Assembly: GCA_946539625.1 (NCBI GenBank) | Contig: CAMNHT010000017.1 | Coordinates: 1 to 12,744, forward strand | DNA: 12,744 nt | Origin: an uncultured Clostridia bacterium | GTDB taxonomy: Bacteria > Bacillota_A > Clostridia > Christensenellales > CAG-138 | Reading direction: 5' to 3' | Shown here: positions 1 through 6,081 of the stretch, one piece after another | Numbering within the stretch: the stretch's first letter is position 1 | Layout: each line of letters opens with the position of its first letter | Translations under genes and position numbers: made by a program | Notes under the pieces: generated by a model | The model's database searches: none | The model's input: the letters and a program-made list of their open reading frames with translations, nothing else | What the model was told of the DNA's origin: nothing

Positions 1-267
1 ATGGAGGAAATGTGGGTCACGTATCGCGATCTGCGCTTTGCAAAGCGCATAGCGGTGTTCAATACCATCTTTCCGATCCTGGTCTTCTTTGCTTCATTCG
101 TCATCCTCGCGATGAACGTGCTGAATGAAGTTTACTATTACACTGCCGCGGCAAATGCGGTCTGCTTCATACCGACGTTCATCTGTATGATCGTCGTGAA
201 CAACTACTTCTCCTATCGGAGACCGCAGCAGTTCAACAAGAAGGGGGGCGACGACAGTGCGAATTAA
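1..267 (+). CDS. Small two-helix membrane protein, possibly 5'-truncated by the window edge
   Basis: Seen: an open frame begins with ATG at the first base of the window and ends at TAA 265-267, giving 88 residues. Two hydrophobic segments are visible, about residues 21-40 (FNTIFPILVFFASFVILAMN) and 46-68, with a basic, polar C-terminal tail ending in RRPQQFNKKGGDDSAN. No catalytic motif or known family is recognised. Because the ATG is the very first base, the ribosome binding site cannot be seen and the protein may extend further upstream. The 3' end overlaps the start of the TPM-domain gene by 11 bases, and the purine-rich stretch AAGGGGGG inside its last codons would serve as ribosome binding site for that gene. 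This suggests translational coupling and a shared membrane location. Function unknown. Confidence 0.6.
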   Translation: MEEMWVTYRDLRFAKRIAVFNTIFPILVFFASFVILAMNVLNEVYYYTAAANAVCFIPTFICMIVVNNYFSYRRPQQFNKKGGDDSAN

Positions 268-1084
268 CCGCCGTCTCATTCCGATTCTGCTTCTTGCCGT
301 GCTGATCGCATCGGCGTTCCTGCCGTGCTTTACCGCTTCGGCGTACGCGGATTCCGCTTCGTTCGACGGCCTTCCCTCGCGGTACAACAGCGAAACGGGC
401 TTTTATGCGGTTATCGCGGACGAAGCTGATCTGCTCACGCCCGATGAAGAATCCAAGCTGCTTGAAAAGATGGTTCCGCTGACCGCGTACGCGAATATCG
501 CCGTATACACCGTCGATACGCCCACGAATCTGCAGGACTACGAGCGCGCAAAACAAAAGCGTGTGGAACTCTTCGGACAAACTGCCGATGCGGCGGTCTT
601 CATGGTGGATATGTACCTGCGCCGCATCATCATCCAGCGCCGCGGCAATATGGAAGCATTCTTCAACAACAGCCGCGCGAACAACATCACAAACAATGTC
701 GCATCGATTGCCAAAAAAGGCGATTATTACAGGACGTGCGCTACGGCGATGGAACAGATGCTCGACGTCATTCAGGACCGCAATATACCGGAGCCCATGA
801 AGTACCTGAGCAACGGCGTGATCGCGCTGATGCTCGGATCGCTGATTGCGTATCTTATCGCGGTCGTCACCTCCACCACCATTCGTAAATCCGCTTTGAA
901 AAACGCGGACAACAGCGAAACGGTCAGTATGAACGAGCAACCGCTTCAGGTGAAGGTTTTCAGCAGCGTCAAGGTCGGCGAAAAGTCCGTGACGCGCAGC
1001 AGCAGCTCCGACGGCGGTTCGAGCTGCGGTTCCAGCTGCGGCGGCTCCAGCTGTGGTTCCAGCTGCGGCGGTTCAAGCTTCTGA
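257..1084 (+). CDS. Secreted, membrane-anchored TPM-domain protein with Cys/Gly/Ser tail
   Basis: The start is GTG at 257, preceded by AAGGGGGG at 241-248; the product is 275 residues. Residues 1-31 look like a signal peptide with an A-S-A-Y-A cleavage region. Residues about 45-175 resemble the TPM (TLP18.3/Psb32/MOLO-1) fold: YAVIADEADLLTPDEESKL, then a stretch that includes VYTVDTP and AAVFMVDMYLRRIIIQRRG. One transmembrane helix lies near residues 184-207. The last 28 residues are almost only Ser, Gly and Cys, with cysteines at 257, 261, 266 and 270. TPM proteins commonly end in a Gly/Ser-rich tail, but four regularly spaced cysteines are unusual. Family knowledge: TPM domains occur in photosystem II repair, in putative phosphatases and in membrane-quality proteins; the activity here is not predictable. 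A terminator follows at 1115-1150. Confidence is high for the coding region and good for the family. Confidence 0.85.
   Translation: MRINRRLIPILLLAVLIASAFLPCFTASAYADSASFDGLPSRYNSETGFYAVIADEADLLTPDEESKLLEKMVPLTAYANIAVYTVDTPTNLQDYERAKQKRVELFGQTADAAVFMVDMYLRRIIIQRRGNMEAFFNNSRANNITNNVASIAKKGDYYRTCATAMEQMLDVIQDRNIPEPMKYLSNGVIALMLGSLIAYLIAVVTSTTIRKSALKNADNSETVSMNEQPLQVKVFSSVKVGEKSVTRSSSSDGGSSCGSSCGGSSCGSSCGGSSF
1016..1081 (+). repeat. 27-bp tandem repeat encoding the Cys/Gly/Ser tail
   Basis: Two full 27-bp units (1016-1042 and 1043-1069) and a 12-base partial unit (1070-1081) lie in frame at the end of the TPM gene. Each unit encodes GSSCGSSCG. The third unit has TTC (Phe) where the pattern would give TGC (Cys), immediately before the stop. 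The units differ at several third codon positions, so the amino acid pattern is conserved better than the DNA. Confidence 0.85.
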
Positions 1085-1114
1085 TCCCCAATCGAAAACA
1101 GCATTTATCTGCGC

Positions 1115-1150
1115 AAAACCTCTTTTGCCGCCCGGCAGGGGAGGTTTTTT
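1115..1150 (+). terminator. Rho-independent terminator of the TPM gene
   Basis: The arms AAAACCTC (1115-1122) and GAGGTTTT (1141-1148) pair perfectly, with an inner GCC/GGC stem (1127-1129 with 1134-1136), and six T residues run through 1145-1150. It lies 31 bases after the stop codon. Confidence 0.85.
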
Positions 1151-1270
1151 GTCGCATTCCGTTCCATTCGCGGCGGTGTGGTCTGATCGACAGCCGGACA
1201 CGTCAGACCGTTTGCACCGCATGTTCATGATTTATTTACGACAGGACCGAACCAAACGCACTGTTTGTTG

Positions 1271-1299
1271 TAGACAAGCACTGTTTTCAGTGGTAAAAT
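1271..1299 (+). promoter_or_regulatory. Probable SigA-type promoter of the zinc-ribbon/PT-repeat gene
   Basis: TAGACA (1271-1276) and TAAAAT (1294-1299) are 17 bases apart, and TG precedes the -10 box (extended -10). The spacer contains a short dyad CACTG-TTTT-CAGTG (1279-1292). CACTGTTT occurs at 1259-1266 and again at 1279-1286, exactly 20 bp apart. The resulting leader of about 90 nt includes a hairpin with arms TATCCGAA (1328-1335) and TTCGGATA (1348-1355). The rest of the 1151-1270 stretch shows nothing recognisable. Confidence 0.6.
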
Positions 1300-1394
1300 G
1301 ATTAATCGAATCACATGTTCCGCCGCGTATCCGAAACCGGAAACGAATTCGGATATACCTGTACGTGAAAAACGAATGAGGAGGTTCATCAACT

Positions 1395-2180
1395 GTGATC
1401 TGTCCGAATTGCGGAAAAATCATTACACCTGACGAAAAGATATGCAAGCTTTGCGGGATGCCGACCGAGCCTGCCGCGAGCAGGCGGAGCGTTCCGCATT
1501 CGGCTTCGACGGCAGAAGAAGAGGATGATGATACCGAGCTTTATTATATGCCGGGAAGCGCCTCTATGCAGGCGCACCGGGAAAGAGAACGTGTCGAGTA
1601 TGAGAAGGAGACGAACAGACAGCGGAAAAGACGGATCCTGATCCTGGCGGTCATTGCTGTAATCACAGCCGTCGCGGTCTGTGCCGCTGTTGTTCTGTTT
1701 GCATGCAGTACTTGCGGAAGAGCGGAGCCTGCCGCCATATCAACGCCCGAACCCACAGCCGTACCGGTCACGGCCGAACCGACCGCAGAAGCGACGGAAA
1801 CGCCGACAGAGGAGCCGACAGAAACGCCGACCGCGACGCCGACAGCAACGCCGACTGTAACGCCGACAGTGACGCCCGCTGCGACGCGGATGGTGACGCC
1901 GACCGCAACGTCTGCGCCGACGCCGAAACCGACGCGAAAGCCCACCCCGAAACCGACCGCAAAACCGACCGCGACGCCCAACGTGACGTCCGGGCCGACG
2001 AGCGTGCCTTCTCCGACGAGAGCGCCTTCTCCGACGGCAGCACCGGACCCGACGAACACGCCGTCCCCGACGGCAGTACCGGATCCGACGGACACGCCGT
2101 CCCCAACGACTGCGCCTTCTCCGACGAATGTACCGCAAACAAGGCCTCCGCTGACGTTCCCGCCGGCGCCGATCCCGTAA
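1395..2180 (+). CDS. Zinc-ribbon single-pass membrane protein with long Pro/Thr repeat stalk
   Basis: The start is GTG 1395 with GAGGAGG at 1378-1384, 10 bases upstream; it is the only start that keeps the first cysteine pair. The product is 261 residues. An N-terminal zinc ribbon is formed by C3-x2-C6 and C17-x2-C20 followed by Gly, as in the zinc_ribbon_2 group. A charged linker (about 22-80) leads to one transmembrane helix at about 81-104. The outer 150 residues are almost entirely Pro, Thr, Ala, Ser and Val in TP/PTATPT-type repeats, with later units containing Asp. Known: such P/T-rich stretches act as extended, often glycosylated stalks or wall spacers. No sortase motif, enzymatic or binding domain follows the stalk. 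The repeat-rich DNA opens long misleading frames on both strands. It has its own promoter and a terminator at 2211-2236. Function unknown. Confidence 0.85.
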   Translation: MICPNCGKIITPDEKICKLCGMPTEPAASRRSVPHSASTAEEEDDDTELYYMPGSASMQAHRERERVEYEKETNRQRKRRILILAVIAVITAVAVCAAVVLFACSTCGRAEPAAISTPEPTAVPVTAEPTAEATETPTEEPTETPTATPTATPTVTPTVTPAATRMVTPTATSAPTPKPTRKPTPKPTAKPTATPNVTSGPTSVPSPTRAPSPTAAPDPTNTPSPTAVPDPTDTPSPTTAPSPTNVPQTRPPLTFPPAPIP

Positions 2181-2210
2181 GGAGTGACATGATAACAAAG
2201 CTGAAATCTC

Positions 2211-2236
2211 AGTGCCGGTTTTTCCGGCACTTTTTT
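2211..2236 (+). terminator. Rho-independent terminator of the PT-repeat gene
   Basis: A perfect 8-bp stem AGTGCCGG (2211-2218) / CCGGCACT (2224-2231) with a five-T loop is followed by a T run to 2236, 31 bases after the stop codon. Confidence 0.93.
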
Positions 2237-2252
2237 ACGGTCAAAATACTGC

Positions 2253-2281
2253 TTGACAGAAAAAGTTTCTTATGGTATTGT
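2253..2281 (+). promoter_or_regulatory. Upstream SigA-type promoter of the CarD-like gene (P1)
   Basis: A perfect TTGACA (2253-2258) lies 17 bases before TATTGT (2276-2281), which is preceded by TGG, an extended -10 arrangement. Transcription would start near 2288, about 67 nt before the start codon. Confidence 0.6.
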
Positions 2282-2292
2282 AAATTTTTTAT

Positions 2293-2322
2293 TTGACAGG
2301 AGCCCGTTTTTTCCGCTATAAT
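2293..2322 (+). promoter_or_regulatory. Downstream consensus SigA promoter of the CarD-like gene (P2)
   Basis: Both hexamers match consensus exactly: TTGACA (2293-2298) and TATAAT (2317-2322), 18 bases apart. Transcription would start near 2329, leaving a leader of about 26 nt that contains the AAGGAGGGG ribosome binding site (2341-2349). Confidence 0.85.
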
Positions 2323-2354
2323 ATATTTGAGAGAATCTTGAAGGAGGGGATCCG

Positions 2355-2828
2355 GTGTTTAGAATCGGGGATCTCGTCTGCTATCCGATGCATGGCGTCG
2401 GCGTGGTGGAAGCGATCGAAGAACAAACCATACTGGATGAAACGGCGCAGTACTATCGCCTGCGGTTCACCATCGGCCGCATGACGGCGATGGTGCCGGT
2501 GAAGCGTGCCGCGGAGGTGGGGCTCCGAGCACTGGCGGATGAAAAGACCTGCGAGCAGGTCGTAGGCTTTTTGCAATACGGCGACTGTTCTGAGGAAAGC
2601 GACAACTGGAACCAGCGCTACCGCGACAATCTCGACAAGCTGCGCGGCGGCGACATCATGGTCGTGGCGGACGTGGTCAAGTGTCTGATGCGCAGAGACC
2701 GCGAGCGCGGATTGTCCGCGGGCGAGCGGAAGATGTATCTGACCGCGCGTCAGGTGCTGGTCGCGGAGCTTGCTGCGGCGACGGCGACGGACGAGTCGAA
2801 CTTCCTCCCGCTTGTGGGAGCAAACTGA
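2355..2828 (+). CDS. CarD/CdnL-family RNA polymerase-binding transcription regulator
   Basis: GTG 2355 follows AAGGAGGGG (2341-2349); the product is 157 residues, the usual length of the family. Residues 1-60 (FRIGDLVCYPMHGVGVVEAI onward) match the RNA polymerase interacting domain shared by CarD, CdnL and transcription-repair coupling factor. The remainder is helical, containing NWNQRYRDN (W85, R88, R90) and GLSAGERKMYLTARQVLVAE, typical of the CarD C-terminal domain. In mycobacterial CarD the tryptophan of this region inserts into the upstream edge of the -10 bubble; W85 here is the likely equivalent (inference). Known role: binds the beta subunit and stabilises open complexes, notably at rRNA promoters. 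Two tandem strong promoters suggest high constitutive expression. A terminator at 2842-2862 makes it a single-gene unit. Confidence 0.93.
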   Translation: MFRIGDLVCYPMHGVGVVEAIEEQTILDETAQYYRLRFTIGRMTAMVPVKRAAEVGLRALADEKTCEQVVGFLQYGDCSEESDNWNQRYRDNLDKLRGGDIMVVADVVKCLMRRDRERGLSAGERKMYLTARQVLVAELAAATATDESNFLPLVGAN

Positions 2829-2841
2829 TCGAAATACCCGG

Positions 2842-2862
2842 GAGCGCATCTGCGCTCTTTTT
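2842..2862 (+). terminator. Rho-independent terminator of the CarD-like gene
   Basis: A perfect stem GAGCGC (2842-2847) / GCGCTC (2852-2857) with loop ATCT is followed by five T residues (2858-2862), 13 bases past the stop codon. Confidence 0.9.
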
Positions 2863-2885
2863 CGTTGTCATTACATAGATTTTTC

Positions 2886-2914
2886 TTGACAAATACGCAG
2901 TCTTTTTGTATCGT
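2886..2914 (+). promoter_or_regulatory. SigA-type promoter of the CofE-like gene
   Basis: A perfect TTGACA (2886-2891) is followed after 17 bases by TATCGT (2909-2914, four of six consensus positions). A better-looking TATATT (2914-2919) overlaps but would need a 22-base spacer. The leader is about 35 nt and ends with GAAGGGAGG (2937-2945). Confidence 0.65.
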
Positions 2915-2953
2915 ATATTTTGTTTTTTGCATCTCGGAAGGGAGGACATTACT

Positions 2954-4132
2954 ATGGCAGGAACGATTTCAAGAGGCATCAAAGCGCCGATCATCCGCGA
3001 GGGGGACGACATCGTAAAGATCGTTGTTGATTCGGTTCTCGAAGCTGCTGAGAAGGACGGCTTTACGCTGCATGAGCGCGACGTGATCGCGGTGACAGAA
3101 GCGGTCGTTGCACGCGCGGACGGCAACTACTGCACGGTGGACGATATCTCCGCGGACGTGCATGAAAAGCTCGGCGACACGGTCGGCGTGGTATTTCCGA
3201 TCATGAGCCGCAACCGCTTTGCGATCTGTCTAAGGGGCATCGCGCGCGGGGCAAAGAAGGTTGTTGTACAGTTATCGTACCCGGCGGACGAGGAGGGCAA
3301 TCACCTGATCGACGAGGACGCGCTCTTTGACGCGGGCGTCAATCCGTACGCGGACGTGTTCACGGAAGCAGAATTTGTGGAGAAGTTCGGCGAGCCGTGC
3401 CATCCGTTCACGGGCGTGAACTACCTTTCGTATTACCGATCGCTGATCGAGGAGGAAGGCGCCGAAGCGGTGATCCTGCTTGCGAATGATCCGACCGCCG
3501 TGCTGAAGTACACGTCAAGCGTGCTCGTCAGCAACATCCACGAGCGCGAACGCACTGCAAGACGGCTCAAAAAAGCAGGCGCGGCGCGCGTTTTGACGCT
3601 GTGCGACATCATGAACGCATCGAGAAACGGCAGCGGCTATCAGCCGGAATACGGGCTTTTGGGCTCCAACAAGGCGACGGAAAACGTCATCAAGTTGTTC
3701 CCGAAAAATGCGCGTGAGGTGGCGCTTTCGATCCAAAAGGAGATTATGAACCGCACGGGCGTGCGCGTCGAGGCGATGGTCTACGGCGACGGCGCATTCA
3801 AGGACCCGGTCGGCAAGATCTGGGAACTGGCGGACCCGGTCGTATCCCCGGGCTACACCGACGGACTCATCGGGCTTCCGAACGAGCTGAAGCTCAAATA
3901 TCTTGCGGACAATGAGTTCAAGGCACTGTCCGGCGAGGCGCTGACTGCGGCGATCCGCGCCCGTATCCGCGAAAAGGAAAAGGATCTCAAGGGACAGATG
4001 GATTCGCAGGGCACGACGCCGAGACGGCTGACCGACCTCATCGGCTCGCTGTGCGACCTTACAAGCGGCAGCGGCGACAAGGGCACGCCGATCGTGCTGG
4101 TGCAGAACTATTTCAACAACTACGCGGACTGA
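2954..4132 (+). CDS. CofE-like protein (coenzyme F420-0:L-glutamate ligase family)
   Basis: ATG 2954 was chosen over an in-frame TTG at 2906 because GAAGGGAGG lies at 2937-2945 and the 2906 codon falls inside the promoter. The product is 392 residues. N-terminal features match the F420_ligase (CofE/FbiB) fold: RGIKAPIIREGDDI, then DVIAVTEAVVARADGN (the VVTSK..S.AEG region of CofE), a long middle segment that includes EGAEAVILLANDPTAVLKY, and YGDGAFKDPVGKIWELADP near residues 277-295. Known: true CofE adds gamma-linked glutamates to F420-0 using GTP and divalent metal. This version is longer than archaeal CofE (about 250 residues), and no other F420 gene is visible here. Many Firmicutes without F420 carry this longer branch, so a gamma-glutamyl ligase acting on another substrate, for example a folate, is plausible but unproven. 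No signal peptide is visible, so it is probably cytoplasmic. Confidence 0.8.
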   Translation: MAGTISRGIKAPIIREGDDIVKIVVDSVLEAAEKDGFTLHERDVIAVTEAVVARADGNYCTVDDISADVHEKLGDTVGVVFPIMSRNRFAICLRGIARGAKKVVVQLSYPADEEGNHLIDEDALFDAGVNPYADVFTEAEFVEKFGEPCHPFTGVNYLSYYRSLIEEEGAEAVILLANDPTAVLKYTSSVLVSNIHERERTARRLKKAGAARVLTLCDIMNASRNGSGYQPEYGLLGSNKATENVIKLFPKNAREVALSIQKEIMNRTGVRVEAMVYGDGAFKDPVGKIWELADPVVSPGYTDGLIGLPNELKLKYLADNEFKALSGEALTAAIRARIREKEKDLKGQMDSQGTTPRRLTDLIGSLCDLTSGSGDKGTPIVLVQNYFNNYAD

Positions 4133-4162
4133 CGGTCCGTTTGCGGCGATATACAGATTGCA

Positions 4163-4204
4163 AAGAGGCTGTTCGAAAACCGGATTCGGTTTGAACAGCC
4201 TCTT
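4163..4204. terminator. Long hairpin between convergent genes, probable bidirectional terminator
   Basis: The outer arms (4163-4174 and 4193-4204) pair over 12 bp without mismatch. After a two-base bulge, an inner six-pair stem AAACCG (4177-4182) / CGGTTT (4187-4192) closes a GATT loop. It lies 30 bases after the CofE-like stop and 27 bases after the SDR stop on the other strand. The flanking T runs are short on both strands. Confidence 0.7.
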
Positions 4205-4231
4205 GATCGCTTTATGAATTGTCCGACGGAC

Positions 4232-5005
4232 TCAGATGCAGGTATAGCCACCGTCGACGGGGAGCGCAATGCCCGTGACGTAGGTGGAGTTCGGCGAGCT
4301 GAGGAACACGATGCTGGTGTCCAGCTCGCCTGCGTGACCGTAGCGCTCCATCGGGATCGTCTGCTTCGCGTGCTGCTGGAAGAACGGCGTGTTCAGCGTT
4401 TCCTCGGTGAGCGGCGTATAGAAGTAGCCCGGGCAGATGGTGTTGACGGTGATGCCATAGATCGCCCACTCCGCCGCGAGCGCGCGGGTCAGGTTCACGA
4501 CGCCGCCCTTTGCCGCGTGGTAGGGGGCGGAGCCCGCGACCTTGTTGCCGACGAGACCGTACATCGAGGAAATGTTGATGATACGGCCGTAATGCGAGGG
4601 GATCATCGCTTGATTTGCGACGGCGCGCGCGAACTTGAACGTGCCGAACAGGTCGATGTCGAACTCCTGCTTGAACTGCTCGTCCGTAATGTTCTCCGCG
4701 TGCGCGACAGCGCCGGTGCCCGCGTTGTTGACCAGGATCTGAACACCGCCGAAGGTATCGATCGCCTTTTTGACCGTCTGTTCCACCTGCTCCGTGTCTG
4801 TGATGTCGCACTTGATCGGCAGGGTCTTGACGCCGTGCTGTTCGGCGATCTCCCTGCAAACCTGTTCGAGCTTGTCAAACCGTCTTGCGATGGCGACGAT
4901 GTTGCAGCCCTGATTCGCCAGTGCGTGCGCCATCTGGACGCCGAGACCGGTGGAACAGCCTGTGACGATCGCCGTCTGACCGGTGATATCAAATATTCTT
5001 ACCAT
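4232..5005 (-). CDS. Short-chain dehydrogenase/reductase (gluconate 5-dehydrogenase-like)
   Basis: The ATG at 5005 is preceded on the minus strand by AAAGGAGA, so it is preferred over an ATG nine codons upstream. The product is 257 residues, the normal length of a classical SDR. Motifs in order: cofactor-binding TGCSTGLG (15-22), CDIT near 66-69, NNAG (93-96), NISSM (144-148), the catalytic YHAAK (Y162, K166), then PGYFYTP and the C-terminal VTGIALPVDGGYTCI. An arginine pair after the second strand (AIARR, 38-42) is compatible with NADP(H) preference (inference). The closest well-known relatives are gluconate 5-dehydrogenase (IdnO-like) and 3-oxoacyl-ACP reductase (FabG-like) groups; the substrate cannot be assigned. 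It is cytoplasmic. Its promoter carries a palindrome overlapping the -10 region (5030-5052), suggesting control by a substrate-responsive repressor. Confidence 0.92.
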   Translation of the reverse strand: MVRIFDITGQTAIVTGCSTGLGVQMAHALANQGCNIVAIARRFDKLEQVCREIAEQHGVKTLPIKCDITDTEQVEQTVKKAIDTFGGVQILVNNAGTGAVAHAENITDEQFKQEFDIDLFGTFKFARAVANQAMIPSHYGRIINISSMYGLVGNKVAGSAPYHAAKGGVVNLTRALAAEWAIYGITVNTICPGYFYTPLTEETLNTPFFQQHAKQTIPMERYGHAGELDTSIVFLSSPNSTYVTGIALPVDGGYTCI

Positions 5006-5029
5006 GTTGTATTCTCCTTTCCATGAATG

Positions 5030-5052
5030 CATATGGCTTGTTTTACCATATG
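5030..5052. promoter_or_regulatory. Palindromic operator candidate over the SDR promoter
   Basis: Perfect 7-bp half-sites CATATGG (5030-5036) and CCATATG (5046-5052) are separated by nine bases. The -10 box of the SDR promoter lies in that gap, so a bound dimeric repressor would block transcription. Confidence 0.6.
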
Positions 5053-5069
5053 AAACCGAAGTCTGTCAA
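5040..5069 (-). promoter_or_regulatory. SigA-type promoter of the SDR gene
   Basis: On the minus strand a perfect TTGACA (5069-5064) is followed after 18 bases by TAAAAC (5045-5040), preceded by TGG as in extended -10 promoters. The predicted leader is about 28 nt. Confidence 0.65.
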
Positions 5070-5116
5070 GTCTTTAATAGGTTATCCCGATGTTTCCTTT
5101 ATGATATTTTGCGCGC

Positions 5117-5134
5117 GATTGCCTGCAGGCAATC
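5117..5134. repeat. Perfect 18-bp palindrome in the SGNH-SDR gap
   Basis: GATTGCCTG (5117-5125) is followed at once by its reverse complement CAGGCAATC (5126-5134). It lies past the end of the SGNH hydrolase gene and upstream of the SDR promoter. With no T run after it, it is a poor terminator; a protein-binding site is equally possible. Confidence 0.7.
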
Positions 5135-5187
5135 TGACTGTTGATACGACAGCCTGACAGCACGGGATCGCTTTGATATGGGAGAAA

Positions 5188-5889
5188 TTAAACGAGCGAG
5201 GGAATGCGGTCCGCCGCGCGGCTTAAGACCTCATGGATGAGCCTTTGTCCGGCGTCGTTCGGGTGAATGCCGTCCGCACAGAGGTAGGGGAGCAGGGCAC
5301 GCTTTTCCAAAAACGCGCTGCGAAGATCGACGAGGGCGCACCCGGTCTCCGCGGCGATACGTTCGATCGCAAGCGAGTATTTTTCCTGATAGCGGTAGAT
5401 CGCGTTTGCGTCGCCGAGCCACGTGAGAATGTTTTCCTTCGAAAGCCCGTCGCGCGTGATCCAGTCGAGATACCGCTCCGACGAGATCGGCGGCAGCGTG
5501 GACAGCACGGGCTTTGAACCGTATGCGTGAAGCGTTCCGATCATGCGGCGCAGTGTTTCGGTAAAGACCGGCAGCGGCGTATTCGGTTCGTGCTCATCGA
5601 ATGGCCGTTCGGAGACTTCCGCCCAGCGAAAATCCGCATCGTTGCCGCCGTACTCCAAAAGCACCGCCGACGGCGCTTCGCCCTTTTCAAGCTGACGGTT
5701 CAACAGGATTTCACCCTTTTGGATCGTACAGCCGAAGCGGGAACGGTTATCAAGGATCCAGTCGTGATTCTTTGCGATGGATTCAAGCCCGATGTCGTCC
5801 GTCGTACCGTAACGCGTGGTGCCGGACAGCATCCGTACACCCTTCAGGATCGAATCGCCGAAAATGGAAATGACACGATTTTTTTGCAT
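5188..5889 (-). CDS. SGNH/GDSL-family hydrolase
   Basis: The ATG at 5889 is chosen because GGAGGT lies five bases upstream; an in-frame ATG 13 codons earlier lacks a comparable site. The product is 233 residues. The SGNH blocks are present: IFGDSILKG with nucleophile S13, a glycine in the second block, LEYGGNDADF (GGND 81-84) and DGIHPND with D206 and H209. Known: this fold covers lipases, carbohydrate acetyl esterases and lysophospholipases. There is no signal peptide, so it is likely cytoplasmic, which favours small acylated or sugar ester substrates over cell wall polymers (inference). It lies 182 bp upstream of the SDR gene in the same orientation but the SDR gene has its own promoter, so they are probably separate units. 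The substrate is not predictable. Confidence 0.9.
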   Translation of the reverse strand: MQKNRVISIFGDSILKGVRMLSGTTRYGTTDDIGLESIAKNHDWILDNRSRFGCTIQKGEILLNRQLEKGEAPSAVLLEYGGNDADFRWAEVSERPFDEHEPNTPLPVFTETLRRMIGTLHAYGSKPVLSTLPPISSERYLDWITRDGLSKENILTWLGDANAIYRYQEKYSLAIERIAAETGCALVDLRSAFLEKRALLPYLCADGIHPNDAGQRLIHEVLSRAADRIPSLV

Positions 5890-5939
5890 TTGTGACCTCC
5901 GGGTGACGCATTTCGCACTTGCAATCAAATCAATCTGCC

Positions 5940-5968
5940 ATTATAATAGACGCATCTTATAAAAATTG
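5940..5968 (-). promoter_or_regulatory. Likely promoter of the SGNH hydrolase gene
   Basis: On the minus strand a perfect TATAAT -10 (5945-5940) lies about 50 bases upstream of the start codon. The -35 region (CAATTT at 5968-5963, spacer 17) is a poor match, so only the -10 is convincing. Confidence 0.45.
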
Positions 5969-6012
5969 CACCCTATTTGAACGGGATGGGCATCTATCGC
6001 AGAAAAACGCTT

Positions 6013-6050
6013 CGGTAGAAAATCAAAATAACGGCTCTACCGGGAGTAGA
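6013..6050. promoter_or_regulatory. Overlapping inverted repeats upstream of the XRE-membrane gene
   Basis: CGGTAGA (6013-6019) and TCTACCG (6036-6042) form a perfect inverted repeat with a 16-base gap. TCTAC (6036-6040) also pairs with GTAGA (6046-6050), so the middle segment has two alternative partners. The position 32 to 69 bases before the XRE start codon fits an autoregulatory operator or an RNA switch-like leader. No convincing -35/-10 pair was found in 5950-6081. Confidence 0.45.
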
Positions 6051-6081
6051 ACCCAGACAAATAGGGCGTTTTGAGGAATAT

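Noticed and set aside
1544..2230. Long open frames on the minus strand and in another plus frame across the Pro/Thr repeat gene (Val-Gly, Arg or Asp-rich products)
   Set aside because: They are by-products of the repetitive GCCGAC-type DNA; they lack ribosome binding sites and have extreme composition. The GTG-started zinc-ribbon frame has a promoter, ribosome binding site and terminator.
2906..2953. Earlier TTG start for the CofE-like gene
   Set aside because: It would fall within the promoter and lacks a ribosome binding site; ATG 2954 has GAAGGGAGG and matches the family N-terminus.
4214..5026. A 270-codon plus-strand frame over the SDR gene
   Set aside because: The minus strand has all SDR motifs plus promoter and ribosome binding site; the plus frame is Arg/Asp/Val-rich with no domain.
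5983..5993. Second copy of the 12393-12456 repeat (shared GGATGGGCAT)
   Set aside because: Only ten bases match and there is no hairpin or inverted end around it; probably chance.
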